The notes: generated by a model from the letters alone, not told the origin. Numbered from the stretch's first letter, positions 46,076 through 56,570 are shown. The stretch: 64,000 nucleotides of DNA from Roseiarcus fermentans (GCF_003315135.1 NZ_QNRK01000018.1:80166-144165); one strand, 5' to 3'. Made by a program: numbers and translations.

Positions 46076-47121
46076 GCCTGGCGAAGCCGATCCGGCGCAA
46101 GCTCGACCTCGCCAACGGCCGCGTCGACCTGTCGCACGGCGCGGGCGGTCGCGCGATGGGGCGCCTGATCGAGGACGTCTTCCTCGCCGCCTTCGACAAC
46201 GCCTGGCTCGCCGCCGGCAACGACCAGTCCGCCTTCGAGGTGGCGGCGTGCCGGATGGTGATGACCACGGACGCCTATGTCGTCTCGCCGATCTTCTTCC
46301 CCGGCGGCGACATCGGGACGCTGGCGGTCAACGGCACGATCAACGACATCGCCATGGCGGGGGCGCGCCCGCTCTATCTGTCGGCGAGCTTCGTGCTCGA
46401 AGAAGGACTGCCGCTCGCCGACCTCGTCCGGGTGGCCCGCAGCATGGGCGAGGCCTCGCGCGCGGCGGGCGTACCGATCATCACCGGCGACACCAAGGTC
46501 GTCGAGCGCGGCAAGGCGGACAAGATCTTCATCTCGACCGCCGGCGTCGGCGTCACGCCGCCCGGACTGGCGCTGTCGAGCGACGCCGTCCAGCCGGGCG
46601 ACGCGGTCGTGGTCTCGGGAACGATCGGCGATCACGGCGTCGCGGTCATGTCGAAGCGCGAAAACCTGGAGTTCGAGACGGCGATCCTGTCGGACTGCGC
46701 GCCGTTGCACGGCCTCGTCGCGGACATGGTGGCGGCGGCCGGACCGGGCCTGCGGGTCATGCGCGACCCGACCCGGGGCGGGCTCGCTGCGACCCTGAAC
46801 GAACTCGCCAATCAGTCGGGCGTCGGCTTCACCCTCGAGGAGGACGCGATTCCGGTGCGCGCCGAGGTGGCCGCGGCCTGCGAGTTCCTCGGCCTCGATC
46901 CTCTGAACGTGGCCAACGAGGGCAAGCTCGTGGCGATCGTCGCGCCGGACCGCCTCGAACCGCTGCTCGCCGCCATGCGCGCCCATCCGCTCGGCGCGCG
47001 CGCCGCGATGATCGGCCGGGCGGTCGAGGACCCCGATCGCTTCGTCGAAATGCGCACCGTGTTCGGCGGGGGGCGAATCGTCGACTGGCTGGCCGGCGAG
47101 CAGCTCCCCCGCATTTGCTGA
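46072..47121 (+). CDS. hypE: Hydrogenase maturation protein HypE
   Basis: HypE dehydrates the carbamoyl group received from HypF on its C-terminal cysteine to a cyano ligand for the hydrogenase iron. The 349-residue product has the PurM-like ATP-binding fold (LSHGAGGRAMGRLI, VNGTINDIAMAGA, RDPTRGGLAATLNE) and the required C-terminal PRIC motif ending at Cys349. Start is GTG in a GTGA overlap with hypD, preceded by AAGGAG. It is the last hyp gene; an epsD-like gene converges on it. Confidence 0.95.
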   Translation: MSLAKPIRRKLDLANGRVDLSHGAGGRAMGRLIEDVFLAAFDNAWLAAGNDQSAFEVAACRMVMTTDAYVVSPIFFPGGDIGTLAVNGTINDIAMAGARPLYLSASFVLEEGLPLADLVRVARSMGEASRAAGVPIITGDTKVVERGKADKIFISTAGVGVTPPGLALSSDAVQPGDAVVVSGTIGDHGVAVMSKRENLEFETAILSDCAPLHGLVADMVAAAGPGLRVMRDPTRGGLAATLNELANQSGVGFTLEEDAIPVRAEVAAACEFLGLDPLNVANEGKLVAIVAPDRLEPLLAAMRAHPLGARAAMIGRAVEDPDRFVEMRTVFGGGRIVDWLAGEQLPRIC

Positions 47122-47138
47122 GTCCCGGCCGCCCGGGA

Positions 47139-48116
47139 TCAGTTCTTGGGCGCGTCCTTTTGCGGCTCGGTCCCCGGCGTCGCGATGGCCGGCGCCGCTT
47201 CGCCGGCGGCGGGAGCGGCGTCGGCGGCGGGCGCAGGGGCCGCGGGCGTGGCGGCGGACATGATCCGGTTGTAGTCGCCCTCGAACTTGGTCGACGCGAC
47301 CGCCGCCCTGGAGGTGTCCTCGGCCGTCTTCTTCAGGAGCTCCTGGGCCAGCTCGCGCTTGCCGAGCGCCTGCGCCTCGTCGCCGGTCAAAGGCTTGTTA
47401 TCGACCGAAGCGACCTTGAAGAAGCTCGCGTTGCTTCTCGAGCGGACGAAGAAGACATCGTCAGGCTTCCTTGCGTCGAGCGTCTTGAGCATCTGTTCCG
47501 GCATGGTCGCGCTGTCGAGCGCGGCGGGGCCGCGGCTGTACTTGATGCCGAGCTGGTTCAACTTCGCCTCGACCTGGTCGATGGTCTTGTAATCCTTGGT
47601 CGCGGCGGCGAGCCCCTCCATGTCCTTGATCGGCGCAAAGGAGACCTGCTCGATCTCGAAGATCCTGCGCCTGTCGAACTGGTCGGGATGCCCCTGGATG
47701 TAGCCGTCGACTTCGCTCTTCGAGATGGCGGTGGCCTTCTGCCCGACTTCGCGCTGGGCGAAAGCCCCGGCGAGAATGTTCTCGCGCGCCCGCATCAGGT
47801 CGAGATGGATGGTCGGCTCGCGGTCGATCTTGGCGGCGATCGCCTGCTGCACCAGATATTTTCGTTCCAGGATGCGGGTCAGAATCGCCTTGACGACGTC
47901 GTCTGTCCGCTTGTCCGCCGGGACGTTGGCGAGACGCAGTTCGTTGTCGACTTCCTGCTGTGTGACGTCGTCCGGGCCGACATGCGCCACGACCTGCCCG
48001 ACCACGGCCGTGTCCGCCTTTTTTCCGCATCCGGCGAGGGCGAGCGCGCCCGTCACCGCCAAAATCGTCGCCGCGATCCGCCATCGCGCGTCGCTCCGTC
48101 TCAGAACATGCAGCAA
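47139..48116 (-). CDS. epsD: EpsD-family peptidyl-prolyl isomerase lipoprotein
   Basis: The 325-residue product has a lipoprotein signal with lipobox ALAGC (Cys30), a SurA-like N-terminal helical region (VTQQEVDNELRLANVP) and a parvulin-type fold as in the EpsD family. The alanine- and proline-rich tail (about 285-325) is low complexity. EpsD proteins belong to exosortase-linked exopolysaccharide clusters, where they probably assist folding of periplasmic or outer-membrane export components. Here it is isolated: the other EPS-type genes in the window are epsI at 29.1 kb and the Wzz-type gene at 39.9 kb. Confidence 0.72.
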   Translation of the reverse strand: MLHVLRRSDARWRIAATILAVTGALALAGCGKKADTAVVGQVVAHVGPDDVTQQEVDNELRLANVPADKRTDDVVKAILTRILERKYLVQQAIAAKIDREPTIHLDLMRARENILAGAFAQREVGQKATAISKSEVDGYIQGHPDQFDRRRIFEIEQVSFAPIKDMEGLAAATKDYKTIDQVEAKLNQLGIKYSRGPAALDSATMPEQMLKTLDARKPDDVFFVRSRSNASFFKVASVDNKPLTGDEAQALGKRELAQELLKKTAEDTSRAAVASTKFEGDYNRIMSAATPAAPAPAADAAPAAGEAAPAIATPGTEPQKDAPKN

Positions 48117-48257
48117 AGCTAGTCTCCCAGGTTGGCCTGCCGCGCGTCGGAAGGCAGCGGCGGGCGCGATCTCGAAAGCTTGGCGAACCCGCCGTCTGCT
48201 CCCCGCGTACTGCTTGTCCGGCGCGTCCCTTCAGGGGTTTGCGCGCTCGGGCGTACG

Positions 48258-48286
48258 CTATAGGACCGTTCGCGCGAATTTGCTAA
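48258..48286 (-). promoter_or_regulatory. Candidate promoter for epsD in the epsD-kdp gap
   Basis: On the minus strand TTAGCA (48286-48281), 17 bases and CTATAG (48263-48258) form a moderate sigma-70 promoter directed at epsD, with a leader of about 135 bases. The rest of the 334-base gap (48117-48450) has no gene, and I saw no certain promoter for kdp. Confidence 0.3.
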
Positions 48287-48450
48287 CCGCGCTCCTTAAA
48301 ACAGATGTGAATTGAGTTTTCAACGTCAAGAGACCGCCACGCCGCCTGAACGCCGGCCGAAGCTTTATGAGATCGTTACGAGGCGCCGGTTCAATCGCGA
48401 TCGAAACCTTACAGTTCGCCCCGTACAAGGCCTGATCGAAGGAGGCGGTC

Positions 48451-48534
48451 ATGCTCGACGTCACGTTTGTCGCCATTGGATTGGCGCTGATCGGCTCGAT
48501 GGGAATTTACGCCGTGGGATTGCGCCGGCTGTAG
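48451..48534 (+). CDS. 27-residue membrane peptide leading the kdp operon
   Basis: A short gene encodes MLDVTFVAIGLALIGS then MGIYAVGLRRL: one transmembrane helix and a basic C-terminus. GAAGGAGG lies six bases before the ATG, an excellent ribosome binding site, so it is probably translated. It precedes kdpF by 117 bases on the same strand. Size and plan resemble KdpF, which stabilises the KdpABC pump, and similar short frames precede kdpF in relatives as far as I recall. It may be a second accessory subunit of the pump; this is inference. Confidence 0.6.
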   Translation: MLDVTFVAIGLALIGSMGIYAVGLRRL

Positions 48535-48651
48535 CGCGAACGGGCGCGCCCCGGGAAGCGCGAGTTCACTCCGATCTACCCATGATCTCATGAGTTTTTG
48601 CGAACGAGGCGGCGTCCGCTTGCTGGCGGAGCGCTTCAGGAGGCGGACACA
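48535..48651. other. Leader between the 27-residue peptide gene and kdpF
   Basis: A 117-base spacer with no open frame of note. It may carry leader structure or an additional promoter; CAGGAGG at its end is the kdpF ribosome binding site. Confidence 0.35.
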
Positions 48652-48738
48652 ATGATCGAACCGATGATTGGGCTGGCCGCGGCGGTGCTGCTCGGCCTCT
48701 ATCTTCTCTATGCCCTGATCCGACCCGAAAAATTCTGA
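48652..48738 (+). CDS. kdpF: Potassium-transporting ATPase subunit KdpF
   Basis: The 28-residue single-helix peptide [15 protein letters not shown], ending LIRPEKF, matches KdpF, the small lipid-like stabiliser of the KdpFABC complex. The RPExF end is diagnostic. CAGGAGG lies upstream of the ATG at 48652. kdpA follows after 16 bases. Confidence 0.9.
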   Translation: MIEPMIGLAAAVLLGLYLLYALIRPEKF

Positions 48739-48754
48739 TTCCGAGGATGTCACG

Positions 48755-50464
48755 ATGACTTTGACCGGCTGGTCGCAAATCGCACTGGTTCTCGCCCTCG
48801 TCGTGGCGTGCGCCGTGCCGTTCAGCGCATTCATCGCCCGGGTTTTCGCGGGCGAAAGGACATTCCTTTCGCCGGTCGTGGGACCCGTCGAGCGCGGCTT
48901 CTATCGCCTGGCCGGAGTGGATCCGGGGAGGGAGCAGGACTGGCTCGGCTACACCCTCGCGATGGTCGTCTTCTCCATCGCAGGCTTCCTGTCTCTTTAC
49001 GCCCTGCAGCGGCTGCAGGGCGTCCTGCCGCTGAACCCGAGGGGGTTCGACGCGGTCGCGCCGGACCTCGCGTTCAACACCTCGACCAGCTTCATCACCA
49101 ATACGAACTGGCAGAATTACAGCGGCGAGACGACGATGAGCCATCTCACCCAGATGCTCGGCCTCACCGTTCACAACTTCGTGTCCGCCGCCACCGGCCT
49201 GGCGATGGCGTTTGCGCTGGCGCGCGGTTTCGTGCGGTCGTCCGCGCAGACGGTCGGCAATTTCTGGGCCGACCTCACCCGGATCACCCTCTACCTCCTC
49301 CTGCCGCTCGCCTTCGTGCTCGCCTTCGCGCTCGTCGCCCTCGGCGTCCCCCAGACGCTTCTCGGCGCAGTCGACGCGACCACGCTCGAGGGGGCGAAGC
49401 AGACGATCTCGATCGGCCCGGTCGCCAGTCAGGAGATCATCAAGGAGCTCGGCACCAACGGCGGCGGCTTCTTCAACGCCAATTCGGCGCACCCGTTCGA
49501 GAACCCCAACGCCTGGACGAATCTCCTGCAGATCTTTGCGATTCTCCTCATCCCGACCGCCTCGGTGTTGGCGTTCGGCCGCGTCGTCGGCCAAGTGCGG
49601 CAGGGCTCGGCGATCCTCGCGACGATGGCGGTGTTCGTCCTGATCGGCATTCTTGTCGTCTACTGGTCGGAGGCCGCAGGCAATCCGATCCTCGCCGCGC
49701 TCGGCGTCGATCCCTCGCTCGGCAATTTCGAGGGCAAGGAGGTGCGCTTCGGACAGGCGATGTCCGCGTTGTTCACGACCGCTACCAGCGGCACGAGCAC
49801 CGGCGCGGTCAACTCCATGTTCGATTCCTATACGCCGCTCGGCGGCCTCGTGCCGATGTTCAACCTGCTCGCCGGCTGCATCTGGCCGGGCGGCGTCGGG
49901 GCTGGGCTCTACGGCTTCCTCGTTGTGGCGATCATCGCCGTGTTCATCGCAGGGCTGATGGTCGGCCGCACCCCGGAATATCTCGGCAAGAAGATCGAGG
50001 CGCGCGAGATGAAGCTTTCGATGCTGGCGGTGCTCATCTATCCGCTCATCGTGCTCGGCTTCGTGGGCGCGTCGGTTCTCCTCCAGACGGCGCTCGACAG
50101 TCTCGGCAACAGCGGACCGCACGGCCTGTCCGAAATCATCTATCTCTTCGCCTCGAGCAACGCCAACAACGGCTCGGCTTTCGCCGGGATCAACGGCAAC
50201 ACGCTCTGGTTCAACACGACGGGCGGCCTCGCCATGTTGCTCGGCCGGTTCGCCTATGTGGTGCCGGTGCTGGCGCTCGCGGGCTCGCTCGCGGCGAAGA
50301 AGAAGATCCCGGCCTCGGCCGGCACCTTCCCGACCGACGGGCCGCTGTTCGTCGGTCTGCTCGTCGGCGTGATCGTCATTCTCTACCTCCTGCAATATTT
50401 CCCGGCCCTGGCGCTCGGACCGGTCGTCGAGCACGCCCTGATGCTCGCCGGCAAGACCTACTGA
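48755..50464 (+). CDS. kdpA: Potassium-transporting ATPase subunit KdpA
   Basis: KdpA is the channel-like K+-binding subunit of the high-affinity KdpFABC pump. The 569-residue protein has about ten membrane segments and the four selectivity-filter loops of the SKT superfamily, including [49 protein letters not shown] and [13 protein letters not shown]. All four match family consensus. GAGGATGTCACG precedes the ATG, and kdpB follows by 20 bases. Confidence 0.97.
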   Translation: MTLTGWSQIALVLALVVACAVPFSAFIARVFAGERTFLSPVVGPVERGFYRLAGVDPGREQDWLGYTLAMVVFSIAGFLSLYALQRLQGVLPLNPRGFDAVAPDLAFNTSTSFITNTNWQNYSGETTMSHLTQMLGLTVHNFVSAATGLAMAFALARGFVRSSAQTVGNFWADLTRITLYLLLPLAFVLAFALVALGVPQTLLGAVDATTLEGAKQTISIGPVASQEIIKELGTNGGGFFNANSAHPFENPNAWTNLLQIFAILLIPTASVLAFGRVVGQVRQGSAILATMAVFVLIGILVVYWSEAAGNPILAALGVDPSLGNFEGKEVRFGQAMSALFTTATSGTSTGAVNSMFDSYTPLGGLVPMFNLLAGCIWPGGVGAGLYGFLVVAIIAVFIAGLMVGRTPEYLGKKIEAREMKLSMLAVLIYPLIVLGFVGASVLLQTALDSLGNSGPHGLSEIIYLFASSNANNGSAFAGINGNTLWFNTTGGLAMLLGRFAYVVPVLALAGSLAAKKKIPASAGTFPTDGPLFVGLLVGVIVILYLLQYFPALALGPVVEHALMLAGKTY

Positions 50465-50484
50465 TCGGAAAGGCGCGGATTCCC

Positions 50485-52542
50485 ATGTCATCCCACAAAT
50501 CAAAACCGCAAAGCCTGTTCGACACGCGGATCATCGGCGTCGCGGCGGTCGACGCCCTGCGCAAGCTCGATCCGCGGGCGCTCGCCCGGAATCCGGTGAT
50601 CTTCGTCACCGAGGTCGTGTCGGCCCTGGTGACGGTCCTGTTCGTGCGCGATCTCGTCGTTCACAACGGGCAGGCCGCATTTTCCGGTCAGATCGCCGCC
50701 TGGCTGTGGTTTACGGTGCTGTTCGCCAATTTCGCCGAGGCGGTCGCCGAGGGGCGGGGCAAGGCGCAGGCGGACGCGCTGCGCCGGACGCGCACCGACA
50801 CGCCGGCCCGACGCTACGCGAACCCGGAAAACCTGCGCGGGCCGCTCGAGACGGTGAACGCGCTCGACCTCAAGCTCGACGACGTCGTGTTCGTCGAGGC
50901 CGGCGAGATCATCCCCGGCGACGGCGAGATTCTCGAGGGCGTGGCGTCGGTCAACGAATCGGCGATCACCGGCGAATCGGCGCCCGTGATCCGCGAGGCC
51001 GGCGGCGACCGTTCGGCGGTCACCGGCGGCACCACGGTTCTCTCCGACTGGCTCAAGCTGCGGATCACCGCGGCGCCCGGATCGACCTTCATCGACCGGA
51101 TGATCGCGCTGGTCGAGGGCGCCGAGCGCCAGAAGACCCCGAACGAGATGGCGCTGTCGATTCTCCTCTCCGGCCTGACGCTGATCTTCCTGATCGTCTG
51201 CGTCACCCTGTGGCCGATCGCCAGATATTCGGGCACGGAACTGTCGGCGACCGTGCTGATCGCCCTGCTGGTCTGCCTGATCCCGACCACCATCGGCGGG
51301 CTGCTCAGCGCCATCGGCATCGCCGGCATGGACCGGCTGATCCGCTTCAACGTGATCGCCACCTCCGGGCGCGCGGTCGAGGCGGCCGGCGACGTCGACA
51401 CGCTGCTGCTCGACAAGACCGGCACGATCACCTTCGGCAATCGCATGGCGACCGAATTCCTGCCGGTCGCCGGCGTCCGGGTCGACGATCTCGCGGCCGC
51501 CGCGCTGGCGTCGAGCCTCGCCGACGAAACGCCCGAGGGCCGGTCGATCGTGGCGCTGGCGAAGGGCGACTTCGGGCTGCCTGATCCGGACCTCGATCCG
51601 GCGGAGACCAAGGTCGTGCGCTTCGCCGCGCAGACCCGCATTTCCGGCGTCGACGTCGGGACCCGCTCGGTCCGCAAGGGCGCGATCGACTCGATCCTGC
51701 GCTATCTGAAAACGTCGATGGACAGGACGCCGCACGAGTTCCGCCAGGCGGTCGAGCGGGTCGCGATGTCGGGCGGCACGCCGCTCGCCGTCGCCGACAA
51801 CGGCCGCCTTCTCGGCGTCATCCATCTCAAGGACATCGTGAAGCCCGGCATCAAGGAGCGCTTCGCCGCCCTGCGCGCCATGGGCATCCGCACGGTCATG
51901 GTGACGGGCGACAATCCCGTCACCGCCGCGGCGATCGCCTCCGAGGCCGGCGTCGACGACTTCCTCGCCGAGGCGACGCCGGAGGACAAGCTCGGTTACA
52001 TCCGCAAGCAGCAGTTCGGCGGCCGGCTGATCGCCATGTGCGGCGACGGAACCAACGACGCCCCGGCGCTCGCGCAAGCCGACGTCGGCGTCGCGATGCA
52101 GACCGGCACGCAGGCCGCGCGCGAAGCCGGCAACATGGTCGATCTCGACTCCAACCCGACCAAGCTGATCGAGATCGTCGAGATCGGCAAGCAGCTGCTG
52201 ATGACCCGCGGCTCCCTCACCACCTTCTCGATCGCCAACGACGTCGCCAAATATTTCGCCATTCTGCCGGCGCTGTTCCTCGCGACCTATCCCGAGCTCG
52301 CCGGGCTCAACGTCATGCGCCTCGCCTCGCCCCAGTCGGCGATCCTGTCCGCGGTCATCTTCAACGCCCTCATCATCATCGCGCTGATCCCGCTGGCCCT
52401 GAACGGCGTCGCCTACCGTCCGGTCGGGGCCGCAGCGCTCCTGCGCCGCAACCTGCTGATCTACGGCTTGGGCGGACTCGTCCTGCCGTTCGTCGGCATC
52501 AAGGCGATCGACCTGCTCGTCGCCGCACTGCATCTGGCCTGA
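50485..52542 (+). CDS. kdpB: Potassium-transporting P-type ATPase subunit KdpB
   Basis: KdpB is the catalytic P-type ATPase subunit that energises K+ uptake through KdpA. The 685-residue product has the actuator motif ITGESAPV (the TGES loop), the phosphorylated Asp310 in [13 protein letters not shown], the hinge [20 protein letters not shown], and about seven membrane segments. The start [13 protein letters not shown], with GGAAAGG upstream, is typical. kdpC begins 15 bases after the stop. Confidence 0.97.
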   Translation: MSSHKSKPQSLFDTRIIGVAAVDALRKLDPRALARNPVIFVTEVVSALVTVLFVRDLVVHNGQAAFSGQIAAWLWFTVLFANFAEAVAEGRGKAQADALRRTRTDTPARRYANPENLRGPLETVNALDLKLDDVVFVEAGEIIPGDGEILEGVASVNESAITGESAPVIREAGGDRSAVTGGTTVLSDWLKLRITAAPGSTFIDRMIALVEGAERQKTPNEMALSILLSGLTLIFLIVCVTLWPIARYSGTELSATVLIALLVCLIPTTIGGLLSAIGIAGMDRLIRFNVIATSGRAVEAAGDVDTLLLDKTGTITFGNRMATEFLPVAGVRVDDLAAAALASSLADETPEGRSIVALAKGDFGLPDPDLDPAETKVVRFAAQTRISGVDVGTRSVRKGAIDSILRYLKTSMDRTPHEFRQAVERVAMSGGTPLAVADNGRLLGVIHLKDIVKPGIKERFAALRAMGIRTVMVTGDNPVTAAAIASEAGVDDFLAEATPEDKLGYIRKQQFGGRLIAMCGDGTNDAPALAQADVGVAMQTGTQAAREAGNMVDLDSNPTKLIEIVEIGKQLLMTRGSLTTFSIANDVAKYFAILPALFLATYPELAGLNVMRLASPQSAILSAVIFNALIIIALIPLALNGVAYRPVGAAALLRRNLLIYGLGGLVLPFVGIKAIDLLVAALHLA

Positions 52543-52556
52543 AAGGATTGACACTC

Positions 52557-53162
52557 ATGCTGCAACACATCCGCCCGGCCGTCGTGCTGCTCGTCCTGTT
52601 CACGCTCTTGACCGGCCTCGTCTACCCGCTCGCCGTCACCGGCATCGCTGAGATCGCGTTCCCGCGGCAGGCGAACGGCAGCCTGATCGAGAAGGACGGC
52701 GTCGTGGTCGGCTCGGCCCTGATCGGCCAGAATTTCACCAGCGACCGGTATTTCCACCCGCGTCCGTCGGCCACCACCGACACCGACCCGAACGATTCGA
52801 CGAAGACGATCGACGCGCCCTACAACGCCGCCGGTTCCGCCGCCTCGAACCTCGGCCCGACGTCGCAGAAGCTGGTCGATCGGGTCAAGGCCGGGGTCGC
52901 GGACTGGCGGGCGAAGTTCGGCGCGGGTCCGGTCCCTGCCGACGCCGTCACAACGTCCGCGTCCGGACTCGATCCTGACATTTCGCCGGCGAACGCGTTC
53001 GCCCAGGTCCCCTCGGTGGCGAAAGCGCGCGGCCTGGACGAAGCGCGCGTGCGCGCCCTGGTCGAGGCGTCGGTCGCGCGGCCGGCCCTCGGCTGGATCG
53101 GCGAATCGCGGGTCAACGTTTTGCAGCTGAATTTGGCGCTGGATCGGATAAAGTCGTCCTGA
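52557..53162 (+). CDS. kdpC: Potassium-transporting ATPase subunit KdpC
   Basis: KdpC is a single-pass accessory subunit that supports ATP binding and assembly of the pump. The 201-residue product has a transmembrane segment at about 9-29. The periplasmic domain contains GQNFTSDRYFHPRPSAT, SAASNLGPTSQKL, TTSASGLDPDISPANA and ALGWIGESRVNVLQLNLAL, all family hallmarks. GAAAGGATTG precedes the ATG. kdpD follows after 16 bases. Confidence 0.97.
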   Translation: MLQHIRPAVVLLVLFTLLTGLVYPLAVTGIAEIAFPRQANGSLIEKDGVVVGSALIGQNFTSDRYFHPRPSATTDTDPNDSTKTIDAPYNAAGSAASNLGPTSQKLVDRVKAGVADWRAKFGAGPVPADAVTTSASGLDPDISPANAFAQVPSVAKARGLDEARVRALVEASVARPALGWIGESRVNVLQLNLALDRIKSS

Positions 53163-53178
53163 GGGACTTCGGTACGAC

Positions 53179-55878
53179 ATGGCGCAACTGAATCGACCCG
53201 ACGACGGTCGTCCGGATCCGGACGCGCTCCTTGCGGCGTTCCGCAGGGAGACGTCGGGAAAGCTGAAGGTGTTTCTCGGCGCCGCCCCCGGGGTCGGCAA
53301 GACGTTTGCGATGTTGCAGGCCGCGCGGCGCCTGAAGGACGAGGGCGTCGACGTCGTGGTCGGCCTGGTCGAGACGCACGGGCGCGCCGAGACCGGCGCG
53401 CTGCTCGAGGGCCTCGAGGTCCTGCCGCGGCGGATCGGCGACTATCACGGCCACGCGTTCGCCGACTTCGACATCGACGCGGCGCTCGAGCGCAAGCCGA
53501 CCCTGATCGTGGTCGACGAACTCGCCCACACCAACGCGCCCGAGAGCCGCCACCCGAAGCGCTGGCAGGACGTGCAGGAGCTGATCGCCGCCGGCATCGA
53601 CGTCTGGACGGCGATGAACATCCAGCACCTCGAGAGCCTGGCCGACGTCGTCTCGCGCATCACCGGGGTGACGGTGCGCGAGACCGTTCCGGACCGGGTG
53701 CTTCAGGAAGCCACCGACGTCGTGCTCGTCGACATCACGCCGGACGAGCTGATCCAGCGCCTCAACGAGGGCAAGGTCTATCTCCCGGAGACGGCGCGGC
53801 GGGCGACGCAGAATTTCTTCACCGCCGGCAACCTGACCGCGCTGAGGGAGCTGGCGCTGCGGCGCACCGCCGACCGGGTGGACGACCAGATCGTCGACTA
53901 TCTGCGGCAGAAGGCGATCGAGGGCCCGTGGGGCGCGTCCGAGCGACTGCTCGCCTGCGTCGGCGCGGCCGAAGTCTCCGAGCGGGTGGTCCGGCGCGCC
54001 GCGCAACTCGCGACCTCGCTGAACGCCGCCTGGACGGCGGTCTATGTCGAGCCGGTCGGCCACGTGAACGACGCCACCCGGGCGAGCCAGCTCGCCCGGA
54101 CCCTCGGCCTCGCCGAACGCCTCGGGGCCGACACCACCCGCCTGCAGGGCGCCGACTATCCCGAGGAGATCCTTCGCCTCGCGCGGCGCGAGAACGTGAC
54201 CCAGATCGTGCTCGGCCAGTCGCGCGCCGGCGCGCTGGCGCGGGCGCTCGGCCGCTCCCTGCCGGACGCCATCATCCGGCGGTCGGGGTCGATCGAAGTC
54301 CATATCGTGCCGCACGAGAAGAGCGAGCCGGCGCGGCGGTTCCTGCCGAGGCCGAGCTTCGACCCGAAGGGGCTCGGCGTCGAGCTCCTGGCGGCGCTCG
54401 GCTTCGTCGCCTGCGCGGCCGCGATCGGGGAGGCGCTGAACGCGGCGGTGAAGCTGCCGAACCTGTCGATCATCTTCCTCGCTGCGGTGGTGATCGCCGG
54501 CATGCGTTTCGGCACCCGGGCGGCCGTCATCGCCTCGTTCCTGTCCTTCGCCGCCTTCAACGTGCTGTTCGTCCGGCCGGTCTACAATTTCGGCGTCGCC
54601 CAGCCGCAGGAGCTGTTCGCGCTGCTGGTCTTCCTCGGCGTCTCGGTCCTGACCGGTTCGCTCACCGGACGCGCGCGCGACCAGCGCGAAGGCGTGATCA
54701 AGAACGCCGAGGTGATGCGCTCGCTCTACAATTATTCGCGCAAGCTCGCCGGCGCCTCGACCGCCGACGACGTGCTGTGGGCGGCGGCGGCGCATCTGCA
54801 CTCGATGTTCGGCGGCCGGATCGTGCTGCTGGTGGCCGAGGGCGACGACCTCGAGCTGCGCGCCGCCTGGCCGCCCGACGCGCAGCTCGACGCCACCGCC
54901 ATGACCGCCGCGCGCTGGGCGCAGCAGAAAAACGAGGCGGCCGGCTGGGGAACCGGCACCCTGCCGAACGTCGAGTTCCAGTTTCGCCCCCTCCTCGCCG
55001 CGCGCGGGCCGATCGCGGTCTGCGGCTTCGAGCCGCACGCGCCCGACCAGCCGATCTCGGGGGACGAGGAGCGGGCGCTGTCCTCGATCCTCGACCAGAC
55101 CGCGATCGCGCTCGACCGGGTGAACCTCGCGCGCGAGGCGGTCGACACGGCGGCCATGCAGGAGAACGAGCGCGTCCGCGACGCGTTGCTCGCCTCCCTG
55201 TCGCACGACCTGCGCACCCCGCTCTCGGCGATCGCGGGCGCGGCGACCTCGCTGCGCGCGCTCGGCGACAAGATGAAGCCGGAGGAGCGGGTCGAGCTGT
55301 TGAGCTCGATCGAGGACGAGACGGCGCGCCTGTCGCGTTTCGTCGCCAACCTGCTCGACATGTCGCGCATCGAAGCGGGCGGCCTCAAGGTCAATCGCGA
55401 CCTGGTGGACGTGGCGGACGTCGTGCAGGGCGCCGCCGAACGCAGCCGAAAGGCGTTTCCCAAGCAGCCGGTGCGCATCAATCTCGCGCCCGACCTGCCG
55501 TTCGTCCGGGGCGACGACAAGCTTCTCGAGCAGGTCCTGTTCAACCTGCTCGACAATGCGCACAAGTACGCCGCCGACAGCGGCGCCAGCATTCACGGAC
55601 GCCGGGAGGGGGACGAGGTCGTCATCAGCGTCACCGACGAAGGGCCGGGGGTGAAGCCGGCCGACCTCGAGAAGGTGTTCGAGAAGTTCTATCGCGGCGG
55701 ACGCGCCGACGGGCGCAAGCCCGGCACCGGTCTCGGCCTTTCGGTCTGCCGCAGCCTGATCCAGCTGATGGGCGGAACGATCGCCGCGCAGAGCCCTGCG
55801 GTGCGGCGGCGAGGCACCCGCATCGTCATCCGGCTGCCCGCCGCCGCGCCCTCCGCCGCCGCCCGGGCCCGAACATGA
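53179..55878 (+). CDS. kdpD: Osmosensitive K+ channel sensor kinase KdpD
   Basis: KdpD senses low potassium and osmotic conditions and phosphorylates KdpE. The 899-residue protein has the cytoplasmic KdpD domain with a Walker A-like GAAPGVGKTFAML (residues about 33-45) and a universal-stress-like domain (about 250-380). Four close membrane segments (about 395-500) and a GAF-like region follow. The kinase core has the phosphorylated His676 in SLSHDLRTPLSA, plus N, G1 and G2 boxes (NLLDNAHKYA, GTGLGLSVC). Its stop overlaps the kdpE start. Confidence 0.97.
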   Translation: MAQLNRPDDGRPDPDALLAAFRRETSGKLKVFLGAAPGVGKTFAMLQAARRLKDEGVDVVVGLVETHGRAETGALLEGLEVLPRRIGDYHGHAFADFDIDAALERKPTLIVVDELAHTNAPESRHPKRWQDVQELIAAGIDVWTAMNIQHLESLADVVSRITGVTVRETVPDRVLQEATDVVLVDITPDELIQRLNEGKVYLPETARRATQNFFTAGNLTALRELALRRTADRVDDQIVDYLRQKAIEGPWGASERLLACVGAAEVSERVVRRAAQLATSLNAAWTAVYVEPVGHVNDATRASQLARTLGLAERLGADTTRLQGADYPEEILRLARRENVTQIVLGQSRAGALARALGRSLPDAIIRRSGSIEVHIVPHEKSEPARRFLPRPSFDPKGLGVELLAALGFVACAAAIGEALNAAVKLPNLSIIFLAAVVIAGMRFGTRAAVIASFLSFAAFNVLFVRPVYNFGVAQPQELFALLVFLGVSVLTGSLTGRARDQREGVIKNAEVMRSLYNYSRKLAGASTADDVLWAAAAHLHSMFGGRIVLLVAEGDDLELRAAWPPDAQLDATAMTAARWAQQKNEAAGWGTGTLPNVEFQFRPLLAARGPIAVCGFEPHAPDQPISGDEERALSSILDQTAIALDRVNLAREAVDTAAMQENERVRDALLASLSHDLRTPLSAIAGAATSLRALGDKMKPEERVELLSSIEDETARLSRFVANLLDMSRIEAGGLKVNRDLVDVADVVQGAAERSRKAFPKQPVRINLAPDLPFVRGDDKLLEQVLFNLLDNAHKYAADSGASIHGRREGDEVVISVTDEGPGVKPADLEKVFEKFYRGGRADGRKPGTGLGLSVCRSLIQLMGGTIAAQSPAVRRRGTRIVIRLPAAAPSAAARART

Positions 55879-56570
55879 CCCAGGCGAAGGGCCCTCGCGT
55901 TCTCGTCGTCGACGACGAGCCGCAGATTCAGCGCTTCCTCCACGTCGCCCTGACCGCGGCGGGATACGACGTCGTCGCCGCCGAGACCGGCGCGCAGGCG
56001 CTCCGCCTGGCCGTCACCGGCGCGCCCGACCTCATCGTCCTCGATCTCGGCCTTCCCGACCGCGACGGCAAGGACGTGCTGCGCGACATCCGCACGTTCT
56101 CGCAAACGCCGGTGATCATCCTCTCGGCGCGCGACCGCGAGTCCGAAAAGATCGCCGCCCTCGACCTCGGCGCCGACGACTACGTCGAGAAGCCGTTCGG
56201 GATCGGCGAATTGACCGCGCGGCTGAGGACCGCCCTGCGCCACAGGGCGACGGCGGCGCACCCGGCCGAGCGGATCGAGATCGACGGCGTCGCGATGGAT
56301 TTCGAGCGGCGTCTCGTCACCCGGGACGGCGCGCCGATCCGGCTGACCCCCAAGGAATACGACCTCCTCGCCGTCCTGTTCCGCAACGCCGGCCGCGTCG
56401 TCACCCACCGCCAGATCCTGTCGGCGGTCTGGGGGCCGGCGCACACCGAGGACACGCAATATCTGCGCGTGTTCATCGGCCAGCTGCGGGCGAAGATCGA
56501 GCGCGATCCGACCTCGCCCAGGATCGTGAAGACCGAGCCGGGCGTCGGCTACCGCGCTGCCGAAGGCTGA
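55875..56570 (+). CDS. kdpE: Response regulator KdpE
   Basis: KdpE activates kdp transcription when phosphorylated by KdpD. The 231-residue OmpR-type regulator has a receiver domain with the acidic pocket VVDDE, phospho-acceptor Asp57 and the KPFG lysine near 107. The winged-helix DNA-binding domain contains LTPKEYDLLAVLFRNAG and a C-terminal VGYRAAE. The ATGA overlap with kdpD shows translational coupling. Confidence 0.96.
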   Translation: MTQAKGPRVLVVDDEPQIQRFLHVALTAAGYDVVAAETGAQALRLAVTGAPDLIVLDLGLPDRDGKDVLRDIRTFSQTPVIILSARDRESEKIAALDLGADDYVEKPFGIGELTARLRTALRHRATAAHPAERIEIDGVAMDFERRLVTRDGAPIRLTPKEYDLLAVLFRNAGRVVTHRQILSAVWGPAHTEDTQYLRVFIGQLRAKIERDPTSPRIVKTEPGVGYRAAEG

